Below are positions 52,050 through 61,297 of a DNA stretch of 64,000 bases, one piece after another; the stretch's first letter is position 1; each line of letters begins with the position of its first letter. The translations under genes and the position numbers were made by a program. The notes under the pieces were generated by a model that worked only from the letters and a program-made list of their open reading frames with translations, had not been told where the DNA came from and did not search any database. The DNA is from Micromonospora sp. RHAY321 (GTDB lineage Bacteria > Actinomycetota > Actinomycetes > Mycobacteriales > Micromonosporaceae): positions 682,001 to 746,000 of the forward strand of contig NZ_JAMHIW010000001.1 in NCBI RefSeq assembly GCF_023896955.1. The letters are read 5' to 3'.

Positions 52050-53138
52050 TCAGCCGGCCAGCACCACCTGAAGCTCCTGGCGGCGCCGCTCCGCCAGGTC
52101 GGTGAGCAGGGTGGGCGCCTCGTCGAACGGCACCACCGCCGAGACGAGGTGCTTGCGGACCACGTCCCCGTACGCCCGGAGCAGGTCGATGGTCTCGGCG
52201 GAGAGCCGCTCCCGGTCCCAGGTGGGCGTGAGCCCGCGCGGCACCCGGCCGATCTGCGCGCAGCGCACCGACAGCCCGTTGTGGTGGAACTCCTCGCCGA
52301 GCCGGACGGCGTCCGCGCCGCCCTGGTAGAAGGCGAGGTCGATGACGGTGCCCTGCGGACGCAGGAGCCGCAGCGCGAGCTGCAACGCCCACGCCTGGCC
52401 CCGGCACTGGAACACGACGTCGGCACCCCGGTCGCCGGCGGTGTGCGCCCATCGGGTCTTGAGCACCACCGCCGGGTCGTCCGCGTCCGGGTCGAGGGTC
52501 TCCAGGCCCAGCGACTCGGCGACCTGGCGGCGCTGGGGCGTGGGGTCGAGCACCAGCACCGAGGCGGCGCCGTGCCGCCGGGCGAACAGCGCGGTCAGCA
52601 GACCCACCACACCGGCGCCGACCACGGCGACGCGCCGCCCGCGCACCCCGTCGCCGAGCGAACGGACGTCGGCGCCGTGCAGGTCGGCGGCGGCGTGCAG
52701 CAGGCCGTTGGCGCAGATCGGGCCCATGTGCGCGACGTAGACGCCGAGCAGCGGATCCAGGTCGTCGGGCAGCGGCACGAACCGCTCGGCGACCGGGTCG
52801 GCCACCCAGCCGGTGCGGTGCCCGTAGGTCATCGCACCGACCGTGCCCACCGCGACCGCCGGGGTCTCGCTCTCGACCACCCGGCCGACCTGCATGTAGC
52901 CCAGCCGGGTCACCGGGTACGGGGTGCTCGCGTCGCCCGGCTGGAACAGCCCGAGGTCGGCGTTCCACGTGACGTTCAGGTAGGGGTTCGTGCCCTTGAC
53001 GTAGCTCAGCTCGGTGCCGGCGGAGACACCGCTGAACAGCGTCTCGACCCGGAACGTGCCGGGTCGCAGCGGTGCGGGCTCCTGTTCCACCAGCTCCACC
53101 CGGCCGGGGCCGGCGACCACCACGACCCGGTCACGCAT
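52050..53138 (-). CDS. Zinc-binding-type alcohol dehydrogenase-like protein
   Basis: A 362-residue medium-chain dehydrogenase/reductase. The N-terminal GroES-like domain (about 25-150) includes VSAGTELSYVKGTNPYLN and GYMQVGRVVE. The Rossmann domain has VAVVGAGVVGLLTALFARRH near 165-185. The usual catalytic zinc ligands (GHE) are not present; the corresponding region is TYGHRTGWV, so zinc catalysis is doubtful and a bacteriochlorophyllide-reductase or BchC-like branch is possible. GTG/ATG 53138 overlaps the Gfo/Idh gene by 8 nt, forming an operon that acts on a sugar or polyol. Confidence 0.87.
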   Translation of the reverse strand: MRDRVVVVAGPGRVELVEQEPAPLRPGTFRVETLFSGVSAGTELSYVKGTNPYLNVTWNADLGLFQPGDASTPYPVTRLGYMQVGRVVESETPAVAVGTVGAMTYGHRTGWVADPVAERFVPLPDDLDPLLGVYVAHMGPICANGLLHAAADLHGADVRSLGDGVRGRRVAVVGAGVVGLLTALFARRHGAASVLVLDPTPQRRQVAESLGLETLDPDADDPAVVLKTRWAHTAGDRGADVVFQCRGQAWALQLALRLLRPQGTVIDLAFYQGGADAVRLGEEFHHNGLSVRCAQIGRVPRGLTPTWDRERLSAETIDLLRAYGDVVRKHLVSAVVPFDEAPTLLTDLAERRRQELQVVLAG

Positions 53139-54141
53139 CGACCGTCACCCCGCTGACGAGCACCGCGGGGGCGGCCGGGCTGGTGAGCCGCACGGTCTCA
53201 CCGGTGCGGGCCGAGTCGGCCACCGCGAGAGCCAGCCGCTGGGTGCCCAGCGCCTCGGCGTACGGGACGCGGACGTCGTCGCCGACGCCCCGGACCGCGT
53301 CGATGAAGGACCGGTCGACCGCCACCCGGGCGGCCTCCGGGTCGGCCGGTACGTGTCGCTCGCCGTCGGCGTCGCGGATCAGCAGGGCGTCCTCGGTGAT
53401 CGACAGCGCCAGCCCGTCGGCGAGGATCTCCAGCCCGGCCCGGTGCTTCCAGCCCAGCACGCAGGCCGCGCTGAGCGTGCCGACCGCACCACCGGCGAAG
53501 CGCAGCGTGGCGGTCGTCACGGAGTCGATGTCGGCGCCGTCCACCGGCGGCGGTGTGCCGTTGCCGTACGCGGTGACCTCGGTGACCTCGCCGACCAGCG
53601 TCCGGATCAGGTCCAGCACGTGCGCGGCCTGCTCCACCACAGGGCCGCCGGAGCGGTCACGCCGTGACCACCAGGCCACCGGCGGGACCTTGTCCAGCCA
53701 GGCGCCGCTGACCATCCGCACGGGACGGTCGGCGAGCAGCTCGCGGGCCTGGTCGAGGAAGCTCAGGTAGCGCCAGTGGTGCCCGACGGCGGTGCGCAGC
53801 CCGCGTCGCGCCACCAGGTCGGCGATCCGCTCGGCGGTGGGCAGGTCGACCGCGACGGGCTTCTCCACGAACATGGGCAACCCGGCCTCGATGACGGCCT
53901 CCTCGGCCGGGCCGTGCGCGAACGGCGGCACGCAGACGTACACCGCGTCGAGGCCGGCGGCCAGCAGCTCGGCGACGTCGGCGTAGGCCCGCCCGCCGTG
54001 CTGCCCGGCCAGCGCCGTGGCCGCCTCCGGCGCCACGTCGGTGACCCCGACCAGTTCGACGTCATCGAACGCGGCCAGGACCCGGGCATGCCGTTGTGCC
54101 ACTCCCCCGGCGCCCACCAGACCAACACGGCACATCTGCAT
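53131..54141 (-). CDS. Gfo/Idh/MocA family oxidoreductase
   Basis: A 336-residue NAD(P)-dependent sugar or polyol dehydrogenase. The nucleotide-binding Gly motif is RVGLVGAGGVAQRHARVLAA near residues 5-24. The conserved EKP motif is PMFVEKPVAVDLPTAERIAD near 88-107, and the second catalytic stretch is GGPVVEQAAHVLDLIRTLVG near 172-191. The partner dehydrogenase overlaps its 3' end, a pairing found in keto-sugar and inositol pathways. A LacI-type operator lies directly upstream of the start. No ribosome binding site is obvious. Confidence 0.9.
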   Translation of the reverse strand: MQMCRVGLVGAGGVAQRHARVLAAFDDVELVGVTDVAPEAATALAGQHGGRAYADVAELLAAGLDAVYVCVPPFAHGPAEEAVIEAGLPMFVEKPVAVDLPTAERIADLVARRGLRTAVGHHWRYLSFLDQARELLADRPVRMVSGAWLDKVPPVAWWSRRDRSGGPVVEQAAHVLDLIRTLVGEVTEVTAYGNGTPPPVDGADIDSVTTATLRFAGGAVGTLSAACVLGWKHRAGLEILADGLALSITEDALLIRDADGERHVPADPEAARVAVDRSFIDAVRGVGDDVRVPYAEALGTQRLALAVADSARTGETVRLTSPAAPAVLVSGVTVDA

Positions 54142-54153
54142 TCGACAACCTTT

Positions 54154-54168
54154 CCGAGAACGTTTCCA
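54154..54168. promoter_or_regulatory. LacI-type operator candidate
   Basis: CCGAGAACGTTTCCA contains the AACGTT centre flanked by GAG/TTC arms typical of LacI-family sites. It lies 13-27 nt before the Gfo/Idh start. No LacI-family gene is in the window. Confidence 0.5.
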
Positions 54169-54338
54169 CTTCGACGGGGACAGTCCCCCGAGCTGTGCGC
54201 AATCAAACGTTCATCCCCCGGGAACGCGGTGGCGTACCCCTTGTGATCAAGCTGTTGCCCTGGGAGCGGTTAGCGCATGGTGCGGAGTGGGAACAAACAA
54301 TCTCGGATTTTTCCGCCCACGGATCGGGAGGGGTGCCC

Positions 54339-55355
54339 GTGCGGGATACGACATCGAGCGTGTCACCGGTGGTGGAGGCGTGGGCCACATACCGGACCAC
54401 CTCGGCGGCAGACTGGCCGGCTCGCCGGCTGCTGCGCGCCAAGGGAGATAGCCGAGTCAGCGTGGTGCTGCCGGCGCGCAACGAAGAAGCGACGGTCGGC
54501 GCGATCGTGTCGACCATCCGGGAACACCTGATGGATCGGGTCGCCCTGGTCGACGAGCTGATCGTGGTGGACTCGCGGTCGACCGACCGCACCGCGCAGG
54601 TGGCCCGGGCCGCCGGGGCCGAGGTGGTCAGCCAGGACGAGATGACCCGCGGGCTGCCCCGCCTCACCGGCAAGGGCGACGCGCTCTGGGCCGGCCTGGC
54701 CGCCGCCGAGGGGGACGTGGTGGCGTTCATCGACGCTGACCTGCGGGAGTTCCGCCCACACTTCGTGAGCGGGCTGCTCGGCCCCCTGCTGACCGACCCG
54801 TCAGTCGATTTCGTGAAGGGGTTCTACCACCGGCCGCTGGTGGGCGCCGCCAGCGTGGAGCAGGACGGCGGCGGCCGGGTGACCGAGCTGATGGCCCGAC
54901 CACTGCTCAACCTCTTCTGGCCCGAGCTGGCCGGGTTCGTGCAACCCCTCGCGGGCGAGTACGCCGCCCGGCGCGAGGTGCTGGCCCAGGTGCCGTTCGT
55001 CTCCGGGTACGGGGTGGAGACGGCGATGCTGATCGACCTGCTCGACCTGGTCGGGCTGGACGCGTTGGCGCAGGTCGACCTGGGCGAGCGCAAGCACCGG
55101 CACCAGGACACCGCGGCGCTCGGCCGGATGTCCGCGCAGATCATGTTGACCGCCTGGTCCCGCCTGCAACGGCGCGGCTGGGCCAGCCCCGGCATGTCAC
55201 CGGAGCCGCTGCTGACCCAGTTCCGCCGCGGCGGCTCCGACGCGCTGCCGAACCTCGACCGCGAGATCGTCGTCAGCGACGTGTCGATCGAGGAGCGCCC
55301 GCCGCTGGCCGAGCTGCGCCACCGGGTGCCCCCGCGACGGGTGGCCGCGGCGTGA
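54339..55355 (+). CDS. gpgS: Glycosyltransferase family 2, glucosyl-3-phosphoglycerate synthase-like
   Basis: A 338-residue GT-A glycosyltransferase closest in pattern to glucosyl-3-phosphoglycerate synthase, which makes the precursor of glucosylglycerate and methylglucose lipopolysaccharide from UDP-glucose. Motifs: VVLPARNEEATVGAIVSTIR near 43, LIVVDSRSTDRTAQVAR, metal-binding VAFIDADLREFRP near 130, DFVKGFYHRPL near 158 and FVQPLAGEYAARREVLAQVP near 205. GTG 54339 is preferred because GGGAGGGG precedes it; upstream GTG 54243 would add 32 poorly conserved residues. A GT4 gene follows. Confidence 0.82.
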   Translation: MRDTTSSVSPVVEAWATYRTTSAADWPARRLLRAKGDSRVSVVLPARNEEATVGAIVSTIREHLMDRVALVDELIVVDSRSTDRTAQVARAAGAEVVSQDEMTRGLPRLTGKGDALWAGLAAAEGDVVAFIDADLREFRPHFVSGLLGPLLTDPSVDFVKGFYHRPLVGAASVEQDGGGRVTELMARPLLNLFWPELAGFVQPLAGEYAARREVLAQVPFVSGYGVETAMLIDLLDLVGLDALAQVDLGERKHRHQDTAALGRMSAQIMLTAWSRLQRRGWASPGMSPEPLLTQFRRGGSDALPNLDREIVVSDVSIEERPPLAELRHRVPPRRVAAA

Positions 55356-55404
55356 ACGCCCCGGCGCCACGGCCGGCCGCCCTCGTAGCGAAAGGTCACC
55401 TCCG

Positions 55405-56562
55405 ATGAGCCTCACCGTGCTGATGAACGCCGGCCCGTGGCTGTCCGTGCCACCACCCGGCTACGGAGGCATCGAGAACGTGATCGCCACGCTGGTCCCG
55501 GAGCTGCGACGACTCGGCGTACGGGTGGTGCTCGCCTCGGTCGGAACCAGCACCCTGCCGGTGGACGAGAAGGTGTCGGTCTTTCCCGACGGGCAGTTCG
55601 CCGCGTTGCAGCGGCCGTACAACCAGGTCTGCGGAATCGCCCAGGCGCACCTGGCCGGGGTGGTCCGCGAACTGCACGCCCGCCACGACATCGACCTGGT
55701 GCACGACCACGTGGAGGCGGTCGGGCTCGCCACTCTCGCCGCGATGGGGCCGAGCGGCCCGCCGACCCTGCACACCCTGCACTGGGACCTGGCCAAGCAC
55801 CCGGCCCTCTACGGCAGCCTGGACGGCGGCGCCCGCGTCCGCGTCAACGGTGTCTCCGCGTCGCAACTGGCCCGCGCCCCGCTCGCGCTCCAGCAGCACT
55901 CGGTGGGGCACGTGCACCTGTCCACGCCGCTGGCCGTGGACGCCGACCGCCGGCCACGGCCGGAGAAGGGCGACCACCTGCTCATCCTCGGCCGGATCAA
56001 CCCCGGCAAGGGTCAGGACGTGGGCGCCCGGCTCGCCCACCGCGTCGGCATCCCGCTGGTGCTGGCCGGGCCGGTCGGCCCGTACCACCGCCCGGCCGAG
56101 CTGGCCGCGGCCGGCGACGAGGCACGGCAGAACCCGGACGTGCGGTTCTTCCTCGACGAGGTGGCGCCGCACGTCGACGGTGACCTGGTCCGCTGGGTCG
56201 GCACCGTGGCCGGTCAGGAGCGCGACGACCTGCTCGCCAGCGCCCGCGCGTCGCTGTTCCCGCTGCGCTGGGAGGAGCCGGGCGGCACGGCGGTGGTCGA
56301 GTCACTCGCCCTGGGCACGCCGGTGGTGGCGACCGCCCGGGGCTGCCTGCCGGAGCTGATCGAGCACGGCCGCACCGGGCTGCTCACCGCCGACGAGGAC
56401 GAGCTGGACGAGCTGGTGGTGGCCGCCGAGCTGCTCGACCCCGACGAGTGCCGGCGGGTGGCCGCGCGGCGGTTCACCCCGCAGGTGATGGCCCAGCGCT
56501 ACGTCGAGCTGTACCAGCGGGTGCGGGAGCTGGCCAGCGCGCCACGGCTGCAGCCGGTCTGA
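55405..56562 (+). CDS. Glycosyltransferase family 4
   Basis: A 385-residue GT-B enzyme. The N-terminal acceptor domain starts LTVLMNAGPWLSVPPPGYGG and has LVHDHVEAVGLATLAAMG near residue 95. The C-terminal donor domain has LLILGRINPGKGQDVG near 190, RASLFPLRWEEPGGTAVVES near 290 (the E-x7-E region) and GTPVVATARGCLPELIEHGR. It lies 49 nt after the gpgS-like gene. It may extend the glucosyl-3-phosphoglycerate product, or make trehalose-like or mannosyl conjugates; this is inference from the pairing. Confidence 0.9.
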   Translation: MSLTVLMNAGPWLSVPPPGYGGIENVIATLVPELRRLGVRVVLASVGTSTLPVDEKVSVFPDGQFAALQRPYNQVCGIAQAHLAGVVRELHARHDIDLVHDHVEAVGLATLAAMGPSGPPTLHTLHWDLAKHPALYGSLDGGARVRVNGVSASQLARAPLALQQHSVGHVHLSTPLAVDADRRPRPEKGDHLLILGRINPGKGQDVGARLAHRVGIPLVLAGPVGPYHRPAELAAAGDEARQNPDVRFFLDEVAPHVDGDLVRWVGTVAGQERDDLLASARASLFPLRWEEPGGTAVVESLALGTPVVATARGCLPELIEHGRTGLLTADEDELDELVVAAELLDPDECRRVAARRFTPQVMAQRYVELYQRVRELASAPRLQPV

Positions 56563-56568
56563 CCGTCG

Positions 56569-56605
56569 CCCGTTGCCGTCGACGTTTGCCGTCGGCGGCA
56601 ACGGG
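56569..56605 (+). terminator. Hairpin after the GT4 gene
   Basis: CCCGTTGCCG (56569-56578) pairs with CGGCAACGGG (56596-56605), immediately after the stop at 56562. Confidence 0.6.
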
Positions 56606-56647
56606 TAGCCGGCAGCCCTCACGCCGCCGCGCAGCGAGGAGCCGGTG

Positions 56648-57106
56648 ATGGTCGGACCGATGGCGCACTCCCGGGCCCGCTCCAATCCGGCCGACGGCAG
56701 GCCGCCGGTACGCCGCGCGGCGGGAACGGTGGCGGTGCTGTTCCTGCTGATCGGCGTCCTCGGTTTCGTGCCGGGGATCACCAGCGGCACGTCCGACCTG
56801 CGGTTCGCCGGCCACGGCTCGGGCGCGTTCCTGTTCGGCACGTTCCAGGTGTCGGTGCTGCACAACCTGGTGCACCTGCTGTTCGGGGTGGCCGGGCTGG
56901 CGCTGGCGCGCACGGTCACCGGCGCCCGGACGTTCCTGGTCGGCGGTGGCGCCGTGTACCTGGTGCTCTGGCTCTACGGGCTGGCGGTGGACCACGACAC
57001 CGGCGCGAACGTGCTGCCGGTCAACGACGCCGACGACTGGCTGCACCTCGGCCTCGGCGTCGGGATGATCGCGCTGGGCCTGCTGACCGGACGAGCCCGC
57101 CACTGA
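56648..57106 (+). CDS. DUF4383 domain-containing membrane protein
   Basis: A 152-residue membrane protein of the DUF4383 family with four predicted membrane segments. Markers are VAVLFLLIGVLGFVPGITSG near residues 27-46, HNLVHLLFGVAGLALART near 75-92, FLVGGGAVYLVLWLYGLAVD near 98-117 and DDWLHLGLGVGMIALGLLTG near 129-148. The His residues on two segments (HNLVH, WLHLGLG) could bind haem. The start is ATG 56648 (or GTG 56645) with GAGGAG upstream. The function is unknown; it is common in actinobacterial stress loci. Confidence 0.87.
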   Translation: MVGPMAHSRARSNPADGRPPVRRAAGTVAVLFLLIGVLGFVPGITSGTSDLRFAGHGSGAFLFGTFQVSVLHNLVHLLFGVAGLALARTVTGARTFLVGGGAVYLVLWLYGLAVDHDTGANVLPVNDADDWLHLGLGVGMIALGLLTGRARH

Positions 57107-57216
57107 CCTGCCCACCCCATCCGTGACGTGCCTCGCCCGGCCCGCCGGTCCGGTTTGACCCGGGTCCGGGTCGGGTAGTTCGCAGATCCCGACACACCAG
57201 CGGATCGAGGGGTTCC

Positions 57217-57945
57217 ATGTCCAGCCGGATGACCTGCGAGGTGCGCGACGCGGCACCGGTGGCGATCGTCCGGCTCGCCGGGCCGCTGGACCTGGGCACC
57301 ATGCGCACGGTCCACCGGGCGCTGGACGACGCGCTGGCCACCCAACCGGAGGCACTGGTCGTGGACCTCGCCGAGGTCACCGTCCGGGACCGGCTCGCGC
57401 TCTCCGTCTTCGCCGCCACCGCCCGACGGGCCGAGGAGTGGCCGGCCGTGCCGGTGGTGCTCTGCGCCCCGCCGCCGGCGGCCGCCCGCTGGCTGACCGA
57501 GACGTCCGCGTGCCGGGTGGTCCCGGTGTCACCGGACTGCGACGAAGCGACCCGGATGGCGGGCGCCGCCACCTCCCCCCGCCTGCGGGTCCGGTTGGAG
57601 CCGGTGGCCGAGGCCTGCCGGCGTGCCCGGGAGATGGTCACCGACGCGTGCGCGCGGTGGAACCTGCCCGACGCGGCCGGCCCCGCCGCGCTGGTGCTCA
57701 GCGAACTGGTCGGCAACGTGGTCCGGCACGCTGGCACGCCCATGCAGGTGACGGTGACGCTGCGCCGGCCGTACCTGCACTTGGCCGTGGTGGACGGCAG
57801 CCGGGCGGCCGCCCGCGCTGGCGGGGCGGATCTCCGCGCCGAGGGCGGACGCGGGCTGTTGCTGGTGCGGGAGCTGGCGCAGCGGTGGGGCAGCGTACCG
57901 GCCGGGCAGGGCAAGGCCGTCTGGGCGATGCTGCCCGCGACCTGA
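57217..57945 (+). CDS. STAS-HATPase_c fusion (SpoIIAA/RsbW-like)
   Basis: A 242-residue protein combining a STAS domain (about residues 5-100) with a histidine-kinase-like ATPase of the anti-sigma/RsbW type (about 125-240). The ATPase has N-box PAALVLSELVGNVVRHAG and G-box GGRGLLLVRELAQRWGS. The STAS phospho-acceptor site is degraded (VTVRDRLALSVF instead of a DSSG-like motif). It could regulate a SigB/F-type sigma factor; one with a STAS fusion lies 2.2 kb away. GAGGGG precedes ATG 57217. Fusing antagonist and kinase folds is uncommon. Confidence 0.82.
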   Translation: MSSRMTCEVRDAAPVAIVRLAGPLDLGTMRTVHRALDDALATQPEALVVDLAEVTVRDRLALSVFAATARRAEEWPAVPVVLCAPPPAAARWLTETSACRVVPVSPDCDEATRMAGAATSPRLRVRLEPVAEACRRAREMVTDACARWNLPDAAGPAALVLSELVGNVVRHAGTPMQVTVTLRRPYLHLAVVDGSRAAARAGGADLRAEGGRGLLLVRELAQRWGSVPAGQGKAVWAMLPAT

Positions 57946-58068
57946 GCGTCCGGGGTGGTTGGGCCGGTACCGGAGTTCTGACCGAAATTGGCGGTTCGCC
58001 TGGTTTCATGGTCAGAGGGACGGGTAGCAACGCTCGTCCTTTCTGTCGTCATGACGGGGTGAGTAGCC

Positions 58069-60072
58069 ATGTCCAAGCGGGTAACCACTGAGCCCGGTCG
58101 TGATCGGGGCCCCGCGATCCTGGCGCCGGCCCGCTTCGGGGGCTTCCCCGGGCCGCTGCGGTCGCCGGTCCCCGGCAGCTCCCTGATCAGGTTCCTCGCG
58201 ACGACCGACCACAAGCAGATCGGGCTGCTGTACCTGCTGACGTCCTTCGGCTTCTTCCTGCTGGCCGGGCTGGAGGCGATGCTGATCCGCGGTGAGCTGG
58301 CCCGGCCCGGGCTCCAGTTCCTCTCCTCCGAGCAGTACAACCAGCTCTTCACCTCGCACGGCGCGGTGATGCTGCTGCTGTTCGCCACGCCCGCGGCGTT
58401 CGGGTTCGCCAACTTCATCGTGCCGATCCAGATCGGCGCGCCGGACGTGTCCTTCCCCCGGCTCAACGCGCTGGCCTACTGGCTGTACCTGTTCGGTGGT
58501 CTGATGGTGGTCGGCGGCTTCCTGACCCCGCAGGGCTCGGCGGACTTCGGCTGGACCGCGTACACCCCGTTGAGCAGTGCCGAGCACAGCCCCGGGGTCG
58601 GGGCGAACATGTGGGTCGTCGGCCTGGTCGTCTCCGGGCTGGGCACCATCCTCGGCGCGGTCAACCTGATCACCACGATCCTGACCCTGCGCGCGCCCGG
58701 CATGACCATGTTCCGAATGCCGATCTTCACGTGGAACATGCTGTTCACCAGCGTGCTTGTGATCCTGGTGTTCCCACTGCTGGCCGCCGCGCTCCTGGCG
58801 CTCTCGGCCGACCGGCTGCTCAACGCGCACGTGTTCGACCCGGCCACCGGCGGCCCGATGCTCTGGCAGCACCTGTTCTGGTTCTTCGGCCACCCCGAGG
58901 TCTACATCATCGCGCTGCCGTTCTTCGGCATCATCACCGAGATCATCCCGGTCTTCGCCCGCAAGCCGATCTTCGGCTACACCGGGCTGGTGCTGGCCAC
59001 CATCGCGATCACCGTGCTGTCGATGACGGTCTGGGCGCACCACATGTTCGCCACCGGCCAGGTGCTGCTGCCGTTCTTCAGCATCCTCAGCTATCTGATC
59101 GCGGTGCCCACCGGCGTGAAGTTCTTCAACTGGATCGGCACCATGTGGAAGGGACAGCTCACCTTCGAGACACCGATGCTGTTCGCCATCGGCTTCCTGG
59201 TCACCTTCCTGCTCGGCGGGCTGACCGGCGTGCTGCTGGCCAGCCCGCCGGTGGACTTCCACACCCACGACAGCTACTTCGTGGTGGCGCACTTCCACTA
59301 CGTGGTCTTCGGCACCGTGGTGTTCGCCCTCTTCGGCGGCTACTACTTCTGGTGGCCGAAGATGACCGGCCGGATGCTCGACGATCGGCTCGGCAAGGCG
59401 CACTTCTGGACGATGTTCATCGGCTTCCACGGCACGTTCCTCGTGCACCACTGGCTGGGCGACGAGGGCATGCCCCGGCGGTACGCCGACTACCTGCCGA
59501 CCGACGGCTTCACCACGCTGAACACGATCTCCAGCATCTTCGCCTTCGTCCTCGGCCTGTCCACGCTGTTCTTCATCTACAACGCGTGGAAGTCCTGGCG
59601 GTACGGCGCGATGGTCACGGTGGACGACCCGTGGGGCTTCGGCAACTCGCTGGAGTGGGCCACCACCTGTCCCCCCCCGCTGCGCAACTTCGACCGCATG
59701 CCCCGGATCCGCTCCGAACGTCCGGCCTTCGACCTGAAGTACGGGCCGCTCGTCGCCGACCTGGGCCGCGACCTGCCGCAGCGCAGCACGAAGCCCCCAC
59801 AGCACTTCACCGAGGAGTTGCGTATGGAGCACCACGTGCCGGAGTCCCCGGCCGCCGAGGGCGCGCACGGCGCCCAGGAGGCGGCCGACTACCAGCCGGC
59901 GGCGCGGTCCGGCGCCCGGCCGGTGGACGTGCCGGAGCCCGACGGCGTGCGCCGACCCAGCTTCGAGCACACCGACGAGCCGGAGGAGACCAACCTCGGC
60001 GCCCAACGCGACGAGCAGCCCAACGAGCGGTGGCGGCACCCGCACAGCAAGGGCGACACCGAGGAGTACTGA
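58069..60072 (+). CDS. ctaD: Cytochrome c oxidase subunit I
   Basis: A 667-residue haem-copper oxidase subunit I of the aa3 terminal oxidase, with about twelve membrane segments. Metal and haem ligands include the His in [12 protein letters not shown] near 105, the Cu-B and cross-link site [14 protein letters not shown] near 282, the His pair in [10 protein letters not shown] near 325, and the haem ligands in [11 protein letters not shown] near 412. A charged cytoplasmic tail of about 110 residues after the last segment is rich in Glu, Pro and Arg. It stands alone here; other oxidase genes are not in the window. GGGGTGAGTAGCC precedes ATG 58069. Confidence 0.95.
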   Translation: MSKRVTTEPGRDRGPAILAPARFGGFPGPLRSPVPGSSLIRFLATTDHKQIGLLYLLTSFGFFLLAGLEAMLIRGELARPGLQFLSSEQYNQLFTSHGAVMLLLFATPAAFGFANFIVPIQIGAPDVSFPRLNALAYWLYLFGGLMVVGGFLTPQGSADFGWTAYTPLSSAEHSPGVGANMWVVGLVVSGLGTILGAVNLITTILTLRAPGMTMFRMPIFTWNMLFTSVLVILVFPLLAAALLALSADRLLNAHVFDPATGGPMLWQHLFWFFGHPEVYIIALPFFGIITEIIPVFARKPIFGYTGLVLATIAITVLSMTVWAHHMFATGQVLLPFFSILSYLIAVPTGVKFFNWIGTMWKGQLTFETPMLFAIGFLVTFLLGGLTGVLLASPPVDFHTHDSYFVVAHFHYVVFGTVVFALFGGYYFWWPKMTGRMLDDRLGKAHFWTMFIGFHGTFLVHHWLGDEGMPRRYADYLPTDGFTTLNTISSIFAFVLGLSTLFFIYNAWKSWRYGAMVTVDDPWGFGNSLEWATTCPPPLRNFDRMPRIRSERPAFDLKYGPLVADLGRDLPQRSTKPPQHFTEELRMEHHVPESPAAEGAHGAQEAADYQPAARSGARPVDVPEPDGVRRPSFEHTDEPEETNLGAQRDEQPNERWRHPHSKGDTEEY

Positions 60073-60087
60073 CCCGGGTACGCGACG

Positions 60088-60117
60088 CGGGGCCGGCACC
60101 CGAAGGTGCCGGCCCCG
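60088..60117. terminator. Bidirectional terminator after ctaD
   Basis: A 13-bp stem (60088-60100 with 60105-60117) with a CGAA tetraloop lies between the convergent stops at 60072 and 60155. Confidence 0.8.
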
Positions 60118-60154
60118 TGTCGTCGACGACCCGAACCGGGCGTCGCGCTCGGGC

Positions 60155-61297
60155 TCACTCCCGGGCAGGTGCCAGGCCGGCGGCGGTGAGCGAGCGGCGT
60201 ACCGCGGGTTGGACCCGCGTCAGCCGCAACGGCACCCCGGTGCGGGCCGCCGCGTCCCGCCCGGCCATCAGCGCCGCGATCCCCCCGGCGTCGAAGCCAC
60301 CCGCGCCGACCAGGTCGACGACGACCTCGGTCGGCTGGCCGGTGACGGCCTCCAGCATCGCCCGGCGCAGCTGGTCCGCGCCGTCCCGGTCCACCTCACC
60401 GCCCACCTCGACGACCACACGGTCGCCGTTCTGCTTCACCGAGATCCGGGTCTTGCCCGGGTCCGGCTCGGCGGCGCCGTTCTGCCACGGCGGCGGCGCG
60501 TCGGCGAGCATCGCCTGACGCAGCCACGTCAGTGCCCTCGACAGCAGCCGGGAGACGTGCATCTGCGAGATGCCGAACCGGGCGGCGATCTCCGCCTGGG
60601 TCTGGTTGCCGTAGAAGCGCATGGCGAGGATCCGCCGCTCCCGCCAGGGCAACCGGTGCAGCAGGCCGCTGACGGTCACCCGGTCGTCGACCGATTCCAG
60701 CGCATTGTCCGACTCGCCGACCAGGTCACCGAACTCCGCGGAGCTCTCCCCACCCACCGGCGCGTTGAGCGAGGCCGGGCTGTAGCCGGCTGCCGACTCC
60801 AGCGCCGCGAGGATCTCCTCCTCCGGGGTCTCCAGCCGCCGGGACAGCTCCGCGACGGTGGGTGCCCGGGACAGCTCGCTGGTCAGCGCGGCCGTGGCCT
60901 GCCCCACCTCGAGGATCAGGTCGCGCAGCCGGCGGGGCACGTGCACGCCCCAGGTGCGGTCCCGGAAGTGCCGCTTGATCTCGCCGACGATCGTGATCGC
61001 GGCGTACGCGGTGAACGAGCCCCGTTCCGGGTCGTACCGGTCGACGGCGTTGACCAGGCCCAGACGGGCCACCTGCTCCAAATCCTCCAGCGGCTCGCCG
61101 CGGCCCCGGTAGCGGCGGGCCAGCCGGCCGGCGAACGGCAGCGCGAAGCGGACCAGGTCGTCCCGTGCCTCCTGCCGCCGCTCGGGTGGCAGCCCCTCGA
61201 TGCGGGCCGCGTACGCCAGCGCCGCCGCGTCGAGGTCCTCCAGACCTCGATCGGTGGGTGGTGGTGTGGTCGTGGTCGTGCTCGTCTGTCCGAACAT
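60155..61297 (-). CDS. SigB/SigF/SigG-family sigma factor fused to a C-terminal STAS domain
   Basis: A 380-residue protein. Sigma regions: region 2 at about 47-115 (DLEQVARLGLVNAVDRYDPE, AITIVGEIKRHFRD), region 3 at 120-195 and region 4 at 215-262 (QAEIAARFGISQMHVSRLLS). After a 20-residue linker, residues 285-375 form a STAS domain (ISVKQNGDRVVVEVGGEVDR). Its phospho-acceptor position is altered (GGFDAGGIAALM, no Ser in a DSSG-like motif). A sigma factor carrying its own antagonist-type module is unusual. GGGAGGCGCGG precedes ATG 61297; the 22-codon longer frame is not used. It likely directs a stress regulon. Confidence 0.9.
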   Translation of the reverse strand: MFGQTSTTTTTPPPTDRGLEDLDAAALAYAARIEGLPPERRQEARDDLVRFALPFAGRLARRYRGRGEPLEDLEQVARLGLVNAVDRYDPERGSFTAYAAITIVGEIKRHFRDRTWGVHVPRRLRDLILEVGQATAALTSELSRAPTVAELSRRLETPEEEILAALESAAGYSPASLNAPVGGESSAEFGDLVGESDNALESVDDRVTVSGLLHRLPWRERRILAMRFYGNQTQAEIAARFGISQMHVSRLLSRALTWLRQAMLADAPPPWQNGAAEPDPGKTRISVKQNGDRVVVEVGGEVDRDGADQLRRAMLEAVTGQPTEVVVDLVGAGGFDAGGIAALMAGRDAAARTGVPLRLTRVQPAVRRSLTAAGLAPARE

